Source of the DNA: Erigeron canadensis
Lineage: Eukaryota; Streptophyta; Magnoliopsida; Asterales; Asteraceae
Direction: 5' to 3'
DNA length: 64,000 nt
Assembly: GCF_010389155.1 (NCBI RefSeq)
Contig: NC_057765.1
Location: 21,036,270-21,100,269, forward strand
The notes beneath the pieces were generated by a model that had not been told where the DNA came from, searched no databases, and saw nothing but the letters and a program-made list of their open reading frames with translations. Both the position numbers and the translations under genes were made by a program. Of this stretch, positions 33,457 through 45,579 are shown one piece after another (position 1 is the stretch's first letter; the number at the start of each line of letters is the position of its first letter).

Positions 33457-35861
33457 ATGGCTGCTGAAGGTGAGAATGGTTCTGGTCCAAATGAATCTAA
33501 TCCTAATATTGCTACTCCTTTAAATACTAACCCTACTCCTCCTCCTCCAACTCCTGGAGCTAACCACGTTCATGTACATTACTCCAACTCTCCTGTTCCC
33601 AAATTCAATGGGAATGGTGAGACATTTGGTACATGGAAAGCTAGAATGCTCTTGCATTTTGGTGGGATAGAGAGGTATATGTTGAAAATCCTTAAGGATG
33701 GACCATATATTCCCATGTCCAGTGGTGTTAGCCCTCTTCTCGATCCCACTGGGAGAAGAGGCACCAGGGAGAAATCTGAAGAACATTGGTCAGATGAGGA
33801 TCGCAGATTGGTTGATCTTGACACTAAATTGAAAAACATGATTCTTTCTGCTATACCTGAGGAACTAATTCCTACCCTTGTGCTATTTTCTAGTGCAAAA
33901 TCTATGTGGGATGAATTAGTTCTCCAGTTTGAAGGAGGTAATGACACTATTGTCACTAGAAAGGTTGCTCTCAATAAGAAGTATGAATCCTTCTTTGCTC
34001 TACCCAATGAAAGTTTGACTGGTACTTATACCAGATTTACTAGCCTAATTAATCAACTTAGAGGCTTGGGAGTGGAGAAGGATAAGGATATTCTTCTTGA
34101 AAAATTCTGTGATGTTTTGCCATCCAAATGGGCACACATGGTTCTTGTCTTAAGACAAGGAAAGACCTTGCATAGCCATACTCTTGCCTCTCTTTATGGA
34201 GCCTTCAAATTCACTGAAGATAATGATGCTGCAAGATTACTGGCTGAGCAAGATGCTTTAAACCATGCTCAGAGTTCCAAGGCTGCCAACTTTTCTGGGC
34301 AACCTTGTGCTGCTTTAATGTCTACTGAGAATGTCCAGTCACATTCTATGAAGGAAATGTTAAACAACTTTTTGAACTCTGGCCTAACCACTAATCTCAG
34401 TGATGTTGTGAGGAAACTGACGATGATGATCTGGTTGCCATGATTGCTAAAACCTTTAACAGGTTTAAGCATAAATCTAATCGATTTAATGGGTCCAATA
34501 ATGCTTCCAATTCAATCTCAATGGATAAAGCTAATCTTACCTGCTATAAATGTGGTAAGAAAGGCCATTTCATGAAGGAATGCAGATCTAGTCAGATGAA
34601 CAACCAAACTGGTCCCACTGTCCCAAACTTTGTTAAAACTGATGATTATAAGGCCAAATACAAGAAACTTAAGGCCCAGATTGCTCTCATGTCTCTTGAA
34701 CAAAATAATGAGAAAGAAAAGAACAAGTGCATGATGGCTCAAACTGAAGGGAAATGGGAACTCTCTGATGATTCATCTGATGATGAAGAAGAGATTAGAG
34801 ATATGTGTTTCATGGCATTGGAGAGTCAACAACCAGTGGTGAAGGATGATGTTGTATCTGGAAGATGGGTTGATATCATTTTAAAAAAGGTAAGGGATTA
34901 TGATATCGAAATTGATTCAGAACTGAAACTGGATATTGCTGAATCATTGAATGATGACTTGTTATTTGTTGAAACCATGAGAACTGACTGTGAAAGATAT
35001 TTAGAAACAGTTTTGGTTGAATTAAACAACATGAAAAGTCAAGTAAGTGATTTGCAAAGTGTCCAGTTGGCTCTTAAAGAGTCAGATTTGAAAAACGAGG
35101 CATTGGAAAAAGATAACCAAAAACTAAAATTTGATCTTGAAAAGGAACATATGGTTATTAACTCTTGGGTTCAAGCATCTGGTAAAAATTATGACGCTTT
35201 TTCTAAAACCATTGATGCTCAAAAAACTGCCTGGAAATCTGGTGATCTTCAGATGGCAGCTGTTTTACCCACAATTCACCAATTGCCAGAATCTGTTAAA
35301 GTTAAAACACCTTATGATTCCTCTGGCACTATCAAATCTGAATCCACTAAGACCAACCCTGTTGAGGTCAAAACTGGAGCCAAGAAGGCTAAAGCTCCAG
35401 TTAAAAAGGAATCTGGTGATAATCCTTTACCTCATAAGTCAAGTGAGTCCTCAACTCTAAAGACTAAAACCCCCGCTGAGCCAAAGTCCAAAAGCCAGCA
35501 ACCTGATGAAAAGAACATTTTGTTAAAAATGGAGAATCAACTCCAAAGTCTGTCAAGGCAGGTACAGAGTTGTACTGCCAGAATTAAAAATCTGGAAGGA
35601 AGTGCATTCTCCTCTGTTGAAAAACAAAATGTCAAAACACCTTCTCAAAAACAAAAGATGAAACAATCTGCTCAGAAAGGAGCAAACATTGAAAAGAAAA
35701 AGGAGGTCAATGTTCCACTAAAACCAATTGTCTTCACTCCGGAAATTGGAGAGAACCCTCCAGTTTCCTCATCCAGTTCAACACCCAGTCAAGTACCTGG
35801 GACTTCTCAGAAGAAGTCCAGTGGACCCATCAAGAAAAGATGGGTTCACAAAAATAACTAA
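33457..35861 (+). pseudogene. Element D gag, one frameshift
   Basis: Starts at ATG 33457. Residues 1-45 are Pro/Asn-rich, then a copia gag core (VPKFNGNGETFGTWKARM and onward to about 34300). Near 34400 the reading frame shifts by one base: the first frame runs off to a stop at 34443 and the correct continuation is open from about 34410 to 35861. That part has a CCHC knuckle CYKCGKKGHFMKEC (about 34541-34582), an acidic stretch, a coiled coil (about 34980-35150) and a Lys/Ser-rich tail ending RWVHKNN. The stop TAA overlaps CTAAT, a branch-point-like word, and is followed by TGTGCAG. Gag packages the RNA; here it would need a repaired frame. Confidence 0.9.
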
Positions 35862-35881
35862 TCAATTACTTGGGTGTGCAG

Positions 35882-38800
35882 GGCGATCGTAAGAAGAATA
35901 TTTGGTATCTGGACAGCGCAGCTGGCCGGACTATGACCGGATGTAAGCCCCTGCTGGAAGAATTCACTGTCTGCGATGGACCAGCGGTGACATTTGGTAA
36001 TGATGGAAGTGGGAAAACTGAGGGATATGGTGTTGTTGACAATGGGCAGATTCAGTTCACTAAGGTTGCATTTGTTAATGGTTTGAAATATAACCTGATA
36101 AGTGTCAGTCAACTTTGTGATGATGGATATAGGGTACTGTTCGACATTGCTCAAGGCACTGTTTTTAACAAGGATTGGAAGGTAGTCATGATTGCACCAA
36201 GAAAAGGGAATGTGTACATGATGAACATGGAGCCTGCTCCAAAAGAGCATTGTTTCTATGTCAAGGCTGATGAGGACACCAACTGGCTGTGGCATAAACG
36301 ATTATCCCATCTTAACTTCAAAAATATTAATAAGTTGTCAAGAAAGCAACTGGTTGATGGGATACCCCTGTTTTCCTTTAAAAAGGAGAAGCCATGTCCA
36401 GGGTGTGAAATGGGCAAAAAGAAAAGAGCCAGTTTTAAGACCAGGCAGAATTTCAGCATCACTGAACCTCTTCACATGCTTCATATGGATCTTTTTGGTC
36501 CAGTGAATGTTCAAACTAAAGCTGGTAAGAGATACACTTTAGTTGTGGTCGATGAATACACCAGATTTTGTTGGGTGATATTTATCAGATCAAAGAGTGA
36601 TGCATCTGGTGAAATTATCTCTCTCATCAAGCGAATTGAGCTCAAGTATACCAAGAAAGTGTGTCAGTTGCGAAGTGATAATGGTACAGAATTCATGAAT
36701 AAAGAATTGGAGACATTTTGCACTGACACTGGCATTTCTCAAAACTTTTCGTCACCTCGTTCTCCAGAACAAAATGGTGTGGTTGAAAGGAAGAATCGCA
36801 CATTGATTGAAGCTGCAAGAAGTATGTTATCTGAATCTGGTCTTCCCACCTGTTTTTGGGCTGAAGCTGTGGCAACTGCATGTCACACCCAAAACCGGTC
36901 AGTTTATGTCAAGAGACACAAGAAGACTGCCTATGAAGTCCTCAGGAATCGTAAACCAAATATTGGATACTTCCATGTATTTGGTTGTCCAGTTTACATT
37001 TTAAACGATTCCAGTCAGTTGGGAAAATTTGATGCAAAAGCTGACGAAGGTGTCTTTGTGGGGTATTCAAATATTAGAAAAGCCTATAGAGTTTATAATT
37101 ATAGACTCCAAAAGGTACATGAGACAATTCATGTCACGTTCGATGAATCAAATGAAGCAATCAACAAAAGACCAACCCTTGATTTATCTTCAGTTGTCCC
37201 AGTTGATTTTGGTGTATCTGATCAAATTCATCAATCAGATAGTGCACCAGAAAATGTTTCCAGACATCAAGTTTTGGAACCAGTAATGGAAAAGAAGATC
37301 GTGTGTGACACCTCGTTTTATCCTTCTATCAGTTTTAACCTACCTGAAAAACTGGTAATTGGATCTGATGTGCGTGCCACAACAACATCAGAACCAGTTC
37401 AAGCTTCCCCAGTTCTTCAAGATATACCTTTGTTTGAAGATAATCATGTCAACTCTTCAGTTGACATTGATGATGAAGTTGAGGTAGTTTGGACTGATCC
37501 TCCTCCAGTTGCTGCATCTGTTGGAGATCGTCATGTGTCTTGCACTGATGTTGTATTATACCAACCTAGTCAATACACTAAATGGACTGCTGCTCATCCC
37601 ATTGAGCAGATTATTGGCAATCCAGATAGTGGGGTTCAGACTAGAAGAGCCACAAGTGATCAATGCTTGAACGTCACCTTCTTATCACTGATTGAACCGA
37701 AGAAGATTGACGAGGCTATGGCAGATCCAAGCTGGGTTGAAGCTATGCAAGAAGAACTCAACCAGTTCGAAAGGAACAACGTTTGGGAGCTTGTTCCTTG
37801 TCCTCCAGGGTTAAAGAGAGAACCCATTGGAACGAGGTGGGTCTACCGGAACAAGATGGATGAAGATGGCAACGTTATCAGGAACAAAGCTAGATTAGTT
37901 GCCAAGGGTTATTGTCAAGCAGAAGGTGTTGATTTCGATGAAACTTTTGCTCCAGTTGCAAGACTTGAAGACATCAGAATTTTCTTAGCTTATGCTGCTC
38001 ACTTGCAATTCAAGGTTTTCCAGATGGATGTAAAAAGTGCGTTTCTGAATGGCACATTGGAAGAAGAAGTGTATGTTACGCAGACTCCAGGCTTCATAAA
38101 TGATAAGCATCCACATTGGGTATATAGACTAAACAAAGCTTTATATGGTCTTCGACAAGCCCCAAGAGCCTGGTATGATACTCTAACTAAACATCTTCTC
38201 AAAAATGGTTTTCAAAGAGGTGCAATAGATAATACCTTGTTCATTCTGAAAGAAAAAGGCAATATCTTGTTGGTACAAATTTGTGTTGATGATATTATAT
38301 TTGGGTCAACTGATGATGGAATGTGTAAAAGGTTTTCGAAAATTATGTCTCAAGAATATGAGATGAGTTTAATGGGTGAATTAACATTTTTCTTAGGTTT
38401 ACAAATCAAACAAACCATGGATGGTATTTTATTAACCAAGAAAAATATGTCAGAGATTTGTTGAGAAAATACAAATTTGATTCAGTCCCATCAAAAACCA
38501 CACCTATTTCAGCTCCATTAAATTTGGACTCTGACCCAAATGGAAAACCAGTGGATCAAAAAGAATATCGTGGAATGGTTGGTTCACTGATGTATTTAAC
38601 TGCCAGTCGACCAGATATAATGTTTGCAACATGTTTATGTGCCAGATTTCAGGCAAATCCAAAAGAATCACACTTGCATGCTGTTAAACGCATTTTCAGG
38701 TACCTGAAAGGGTGCCCTAGCCTTGGTCTTTGGTATCCCAAAGGCTCAGGGTTAGATCTAATGGGTTATTCAGATTCAGATCATGCAAGTTGTAAGATTG

Positions 38801-39169
38801 ATAGAAAATCCACAACTGGTGGATGCCATTTCCTAGGGGGAAAACTGGTGAGTTGGACCAGTAAGAAGCAGACTTCGGTCTCAATGTCTACTGCTGAGGC
38901 AGAATACATTTCTGCGGCCAGTTGCTGTGCCCAGATTCTCTGGATCAAAAACCAGTTACTTGATTATATCTCACAACCCAGTGATGCACTCAAAGACAAA
39001 GCATATTGATATCAGGTATCACTTCATTCGTGATCATGTTATGAAAGGAGATATTGAAATACATTTCATCCCCACTGATAAACAGTTAGCTGATGTTTTT
39101 ACAAAACCTCTTGATGAAAAGACTTTTAAACATCTCATCAGTGAAATGGGTATGTTAAATCCTCATTAA
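35882..39169 (+). pseudogene. Element D pol (protease, integrase, RT, RNase H), recently broken
   Basis: Open to 38464, starting at the acceptor-like TGTGCAG. Protease motif [11 protein letters not shown] has D-S-A at 35912-35920, as in element B. Integrase has the HKRLSH/CPGC zinc region and all three core acidic residues in HMDLFG, SDNGTEF and VVERKN. RT has CVDD at 38282-38293 in place of YVDD, with both aspartates kept. One base is missing near 38427 relative to B, moving the frame to 38458-39009. In RNase H, 56 nt present in B are gone at about 38968, removing the CDNTSAI block, and the last part reads on in a third frame to 39169 (QLADVFTKPLD). Confidence 0.93.
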
Positions 39170-39865
39170 ACTGAAGAGGCCCTTCAGTTGAGGATGGTCC
39201 AGGTGATCCTTGATTGGTTGGAGATTGAACGCCTTGATGTACTCAAAGACTAGTCACTGATCAAATGGATCACATTTTTAGGAAAAAAAAGACTCAAAAT
39301 ATTTTTCAAATAAATTATTGAAAAATACAACTGAAGGTCATCAGTTGAAACTGGCATCTAAATTTTCTTTTGGTTGCCAGTTTGGTCTTGTCTCAAAATG
39401 GTGGTCAGCCAGACTTCATAACGTTGTGTTTTACTTGGTGGATACTTGTGACACGTGATGTTACTCGAGTGCTAACCTCGCACTCACGAACGTCACCTGA
39501 CATGTCTTACGTGTCAAGACTTTTGCTGAAATGTACTGCACTTTTTATGGGTATTGGTGAAGTTAGTGGGAGAGTGGGAATACCAGTCGTCGTAGCATTA
39601 AATGCTTGATGGGAAGTATTAAATATTTTTGAATTCTCAAAATTTTGGAAAATAACTTTTTACAAATTATTTCAAATTTTTGGAGACTAAAATATCCTTT
39701 CGTATATATTTTGGCAATATTTTACTGCCTATATATACCCCCACCAATTTTCCGTCTCATTTACTTCTCTCAAAATTCCTTCATTTACTCTTTCAATCAT
39801 TCACAATTCGAGATCCTTTTCTCTCTTTCTTCTTTAAGTCCAAAACCCTAAATCAAAATTCACAA
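39170..39865 (+). promoter_or_regulatory. Intergenic region with internal promoter for ORF3 of element D
   Basis: TATATATA at 39730-39737 is followed by a CT-rich leader of about 100 bp with AAACCCTAAA (about 39842-39851) and the ORF3 ATG at 39866. The arrangement matches element B. Further upstream are a stem ACTGAAG/CTTCAGT near 39170 and the word ATTGAACGCC at 39224, which is shared with element E. No gene otherwise. Confidence 0.65.
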
Positions 39866-42800
39866 ATGGCTCCTAAATCTTCTTCTTCTTCATCTCGTTC
39901 TCGTGATGTGAATCTACTCACTGCTGAGTACATTCCATCACAAAACGTTATTCGTGCCACTGGTGCTCCCATAAGTTCTAAACTTATTAAATTAAATCCG
40001 AATAATCCAATGGCATCTCTTCAAGGGCTCCAGGCCGCTGACTCACTTATAGGGAGAATCCAATCCTTTCTTCGGATTTCTCCCCTCAGCGATGCCTTCT
40101 CTTTGAATCCACACAAGCTATTTCATGACTACTTGTGTGAATTCTGGTACACTGCCTCTCTTTCTGAGGACTGCTCATCCATCTCCTTTTCTCTAAAGGA
40201 TGGGTCAGTCCCGTGTACCATCACCACTGAAACATTGAGGGAAGCCCTTAACCTCAATTACTGGAGACAAAATGAAAATCCAGTGGTGATTTCCTCCAAT
40301 ATTAATTTCCGCCAGGTCTTCCTTGATATGGGGAATAAGGAGATGGTGGAGGGGGATGTTTTGAAGACCAAGGGGTCCATTACAATGAAAGGGCTTTCAC
40401 CATCCTGGAAGTTCTTTATGGTCCACTTGGTGGAAAGTTTGGGAGGGAGTTCTGGTGGATTGGACCAGATAAACTCCTTCCAGGCAGAGATGGCTTACTG
40501 CCTCTGGAATGGACTGAGGGTGGATTTTGCAGGTATTCTGTTCAGAAGCCTGGTGTTCAAGCTGAAGGGCAACAGGGGTCCTTGTGTCCCCTTTTCAAGA
40601 TTCCTGTCCTTTTGTTTCATTCAGATTCTGGGCAGGGAAGAGTACAACAACACACAATCCTTGTTCTTTGTGCCAGAACTGTTGAGGAATCTGGACAACC
40701 TGGTGTCCACTTCTGATGAAGTCCAGATGTCCCCGAGAATGATTTTTGCATTCTCTAAAACTGATGCACCACAATCTGGTGAATCAGAAAGGCAACTGGG
40801 CGGGCCTCAAAATAATGAGGGACCCACCGGTTCGTCTACTGAAGTCATAACTGTGGCAGAAGCAGGAGTCCAGGCAGTTCCTAAAGCAAGAAGATCCTCT
40901 AAAAGCAGGAGATCAAGATCTGGACTTGCTGCACCTGACCAATCACAATCTGTGATAGTGGTCTCTGAAGCCGCTGCCGGTGATATTGCAACTGAGGATA
41001 GAGCAGTTGTGGTTGAGGCACCAGTCACCTCTGTCCAGGGAGAAGATGCTTCGGCAACAGATCCTCAAACTGATGGTACCATTGAGGCAACTCAAACTGG
41101 TCATCAGGAGTCTGAACATCTAGTTCAGCCACCCCCAACATTTATGGATCTTGGCATAAATGAGGGTGTGTTTCAGCTTGAGTCTTCGGACTCATCTGAG
41201 ACAGAATCTGACCAGGAGATGGCTGATGCAACTGTACTTGATCAGCTCCCTTCTCTCCTTGGTCAACCCCAAGAACCACATGTTTCAGTTTCCCTACTAT
41301 TGTACAAAGCTTAGAAATACCTCCAATTTTCACCTCTCACCAACCACTTTCTTCTATGGGTGTGCCTAGAAATAGACACATCCTAACCCCACCGTCGCCG
41401 TCGTTCACACCTGAGCTTTCTCAGCATGAACGACACATTGAATCTCTTCCCTTCATTTCTACAATCCCTCCTCTTCTATCAACTGATGCTACTGCAACTG
41501 GAGAACCAAATATTGTCATACCTCGTCCAGTTGCACCTGTAGCTTTTTCGGCTGGTCCAGTGACATCTTCTCCTCCGTCATTGGACAGCCAATTCGTGTC
41601 TTTCCAAGCCGATCTCTCGAACCTTCTCGCGAGGGTGGAAGAGATTCAAAAGACACTTGATAGGAACACCAAGTCCCTCTCCAGGTACCACAAGGATCAC
41701 TTGCAAAATATTAAAGTGGTTGACCTGGGGATCAACAAGTTCTCTGCCAATGAGGACTTGGTGTTTGGCAAGTTGAACGAGTTAGTGGAATCCTCCAATC
41801 AACTGGCAACATCTTTAAGGGAGGCGTTCGCACTGACTCAATCTGGAGTCACATCTTCAATATCCAACCTGCTGAACAGTACTGTTAGATCTTCAGAGGT
41901 TGATATTAAGAATCTTGAAAGGCAGGTGCTAGATTTATGTAACAAACCTGGCCTAGATGTGACAGCGCTTGGACACCAGTTGGCCTCTTCAGTGGGTCAC
42001 AAGATCGAAGAAACTTTGGTTGCCAGTGAAAACAACTTGATTGAAAAGGTGATGTCTGAGATCACCAAGATTGCAGCGCCCCAGGTCGATCTCACTCCTA
42101 TTACATCTGAGATTGATCGGTTGAGGTGCAGTCTGGATACACTGGCCAGCAAGGTCTCTGAACACTCAACTGCCATTTCGGATCTGACCACTGAAGTTGG
42201 CAAAGGAAGGGAGGGTGTAACTGAAGGCGTTAAGGAAGTCCCTGCAACTGGGCTCTCTTCAGATGATCTCTCAATACTCAAACAGATTTTAAAGAGTCAA
42301 GAGCAGACAAGTGGAAATGTAATGACTCAGTCTCAAGAGACCAATCATCTTTGGAGGACAGTTCGCATGCTTTGTGGAGTCTTCAAAGAGTGCAAGACAA
42401 TGCAATCATGGCAGCCTCTAGATCGCCTGCCCTCTAGTCATGCCGATTTTGAAGCCATCAGGCAGGGACTAGATGCTGCCAAGGGGGAAAAGTCGGTACA
42501 TGCCCCTCACACTCTTGTGAAGACTTCAAGTAAAGGGAAGGAGATTGTGGTGGCTACCAGTACTGAGGCTGGTAAGCAAGGGTTTGAGGTGTTTGATGAT
42601 GTGGTGGTAGGGAGTGTTGATAAGGGAAAGGCCATTGCTGATGAATCTATGGAACCGGCCACCGATGCACCAATGTTGGAAACTGGCAATGTCGATTTGT
42701 TGCCTCCAGTTACTGAAAGCGAGAGTCAGAAGTTAGCAAGAGTGGGATACCTGGTCAAGGAAAGGAAGAAACAAATGAAGGTGAACCAATTCGAATCAAG

Positions 42801-43596
42801 AAGAAATCTTCCAACCCCTCTTGTTGATATCACTGATGCTCAACTCCTTGGCTTGACACTTGTTGAATACAAGAAGCTCAAAGAAGATCCAAGAATAGTC
42901 AATGCACTAAAGGAGATGCTTGAAGTTGAACTGGACAAACACTACCAGGATGATGAGGCTGAACTGGATGCTAAGTGTTTGAATGTATCGGTGGAAAAGG
43001 CCAGAGAGATTAGGTCTGAAGGGATTCTCAAGAGGACTGAGCAGGTAAAGAAGGCGGTCACCAAAGTATTGAATCCACCCAAGTCCAAAGGGAGAAAACA
43101 AAAAACCTTGCCAAGAGATGCAAATCTGAGGACTTGGGTAGAACCATCTGAACCCACAACTGATGATATTCGAGCTGCTACACAAAAGCTAAGCACGAGC
43201 AAAATCAAACTGACAAATGAATCTGAAGCTCGCACATATTTGTCAGATGTACAGCGTCGAAGGCACAATAGAGGCAGGATTACTGATGTTAAGGTTTCAA
43301 TCAAGCCTGGTGCCAAGCATTTTGTTGTTGAGGTACAATACTTTGGTGGGCCTAAAAGGACAACTGAGAACCCGGATGTCCATCAGTATGGTCATTCCGA
43401 ACATGTTGAAATGTTGAGGTTGCTGGAGGGGAGACAGAGGAAGAATAAAGTTGAAAGAGGCTGGGAGTACGTATTGCAAAATCTTATCAAGTTCAAGGAA
43501 AACATTGAAGAAAGATTAGGCCTTGATCCTGAGGATACTCAGCCAATTTCATCAGTCTCAAAAAGAAGGAAAACTGGCGAAGGGCCATCTGTTTAA
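39866..43596 (+). pseudogene. Element D ORF3 (large extra 3' gene), one frameshift
   Basis: ATG at 39866 after the leader. The first frame is open to 41314 and the second (one base out) is open from at least 41281 to 43596, so a single indel near 41290 splits a protein of about 1,240 residues. N-terminal domain (residues about 40-270): SLIGRIQSFLRISPL, CEFWYTA, WKFFMVHLVESLGG, VDFAGILF; it resembles the 'putative plant transposon protein' type. Then an acidic Ser/Thr-rich linker, a coiled coil (about 41590-42200), a Lys-rich part with a Lys/Arg cluster near 43080, and a C-terminal block (about 43250-43420) with VHQYGHSEHVEM shared with B. No signal peptide or transmembrane segment is evident. 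Function unknown. Confidence 0.8.
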
Positions 43597-43854
43597 GTTT
43601 TCTTTCTATCTATCTGCTTGTAATTTTGTATACTTTCTTGTAACTTATTTGTAAATTATGTGTATATACAAGTTGCCAGATTGTAACTCACAAGTAAGAT
43701 ATCTGATAGGATCTACAAGCTTTTAAAACAAAATCCAAGACATTTGATGATCTATAAAAATGTCTTGGAAACTCAATAGGTTTTATCAAACACAAGTACT
43801 TCAAACTTAAACTTGTATAAAAACAAGTTTGAAATCACTTAACAATATTTCAGG
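43597..43854 (+). other. Non-coding DNA between ORF3 and the 3' LTR of element D
   Basis: AT-rich, no gene. Likely 3' untranslated region of the ORF3 transcript. It resembles the matching stretch of element B (about 16508-16610). Confidence 0.6.
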
Positions 43855-43870
43855 ACAATTAGGGGGAATT
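43855..43870 (+). other. Polypurine tract of element D
   Basis: AATTAGGGGGAATT directly before the 3' LTR start TGTTAGG; plus-strand primer site. Confidence 0.88.
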
Positions 43871-44837
43871 TGTTAGGTCCAGTTTAAGCTAAACTGGAGC
43901 TCTCCAGTGACATCTGGAGAGCATGAGGAATTGTCCGAAATATTAGAAGTCCAGTTGCGTTGTACAGGTTCAGCAACTAATGACTTCCTCCAGTTGAGAT
44001 CAGAAGACTAGAATCTGAAGACCTTCCAGTTGAAGTCAAAGACAACAAATGGAAGATAGAGATTGGCAATGGCAGCGAAGCCCAGTTGACAATCTACCAG
44101 ATCAATCAACTGGAGAATCCTCCAGTGTAAATGCTCTTACAAAGCTTTACACTAATTACGAGGAGGACCTTTTTACTCTACATCCTTTTAACCGGACAAT
44201 GATATTGTCTTTGGATAAAGGTACAAAGATGTAGAGTGGTTGAATAAAGTAACCTTTTGTCTTACTTTATTTAACACACACAAAGGATTATTTAAACAAT
44301 ACTTTTGTGTGCTGTCAACCATTTTTGTACGTCGAAGTTGAGATCCCCATGCTCAATCTTCGACTATAAATAGAGGTCCTTGCACAAGCATTTTCAACAA
44401 CTTTGCAAATACATATATTCTGCAATATTGGTGAACTTGTGCAATATTCTCTCAATCGCAAAAAGGAACATTTCACAACTCTAAGTGTTTCAATTGTTTA
44501 GGAGAATTTCCAAGTTTAGATCAATTGTAATTCATGGGTTGTTACGATATTTACATTCTTGTATTATCTTGGTTCCGCAACAACCTTGTATTTTATTTAA
44601 ACAAGTAATAAATAAAATACACTTGAAAATTACATATTGTCTCACCAGTTTATACACTCATCATTTATATTATTGCATGTATTATTATTCTGTCACCTTA
44701 ATACTTAATTCCAGTTAACCTGATACACGATCAATCCAAACTGGTCACATCCAGATTAATTGATCGTGTTGCAAAGTTCACTCACCATCGACATAGAGGT
44801 GTCTTCAGCACCCATCTAGTAATAGTTGGGACTTACA
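43871..44837 (+). repeat. 3' LTR of element D
   Basis: 967 bp, five substitutions from the 5' LTR (for example GGATATT versus CGATATT near 44546 and CTGGTACA versus CTGATACA near 44722), same hairpins and TATA box. Confidence 0.96.
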
Positions 44838-44842
44838 GTTTG

Positions 44843-45579
44843 AGATTGGATGAAGGCTTTAGATGGCTAGGATTCTTCCTGTTTTAATAATTATATAGAT
44901 ATATATGATATATTTATACTACTTTAAAAACCAAATCACCCTTTTCTCACATTTTAACTTCAGCCTTTGAAATATTTAAATTATCCCTCTATTTTATTAA
45001 CTAATTTAAAATATCTACACCTAATATATTTATAATACCCTTAATGATGAAATTAATTTTTTTAACATTACCCACATTAAATCAATTACTTTTACATTAA
45101 CAAACACATCGCTAGGTCACCAACACCGACGCCACTCGTTGTTGTCGCTGAATTGCATGAGTAACCTTCTCGTAAATTAATATTAGAATATTCAAACATT
45201 AGATTGGATATTTTTTCTACTACGGAGTAGAATAGTTGAACATTAGATGTGTGACCACACACTTTGCATCAAAGCAAATCTAACATGGCTAGTACAAGCC
45301 GTTTAAATAAAAAAATTAAATATCAAAATACAAAATGCAGAAAAACATAATAGGAACAAAAATAAGAGAGGGACTAATTAGTTGTGCTTGAGGTCGACAA
45401 TGCAGAAGTCAATATTGGAATACATTTTTGATTGAAATTCAAATCTGGTTGAAGATGGTGTTTCACGTCATCTAAAAATTTAATTGACATGCATTTGGAA
45501 TTTGAGATGAATGCTTCGAAAATATCTTCTAGTTAACACAAAGGTTAAAGGACCTGAAACAGAAAAGCAACATTAATTA
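44843..45579. other. AT-rich non-coding DNA
   Basis: No gene recognised. Short A/T-rich stretches, and no repeat boundary I can defend. Confidence 0.5.

Larger units (their letters stand above)
32432..44837 (+). mobile_element. Element D: complete, young Ty1/copia (Sirevirus-like) retrotransposon
   Basis: 12,406 bp with two 967-bp LTRs, TG...CA ends and an exact 5-bp target duplication GTTTG (32427-32431 and 44838-44842). I count 5 substitutions and no indels between the LTRs (0.5 percent), so insertion is recent. Order: LTR, primer site, gag, pol, internal promoter, ORF3, polypurine tract, LTR. Despite its youth gag, pol and ORF3 each carry frameshifts, and RNase H has a deletion. It is related to element B in gag, pol, ORF3 and LTR layout. 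Confidence 0.97.

Noticed and set aside
36256..36506. Overlapping frames inside integrase, recurring in B and D
   Set aside because: They recur because the integrase DNA is conserved; no independent evidence of coding.
39866..43596. Envelope-like protein in ORF3
   Set aside because: No signal peptide, transmembrane segment or cleavage site is evident in the frames read.
44880..45100. Possible transposon start in AT-rich DNA right of element D
   Set aside because: No terminal repeats or coding remnants could be paired.
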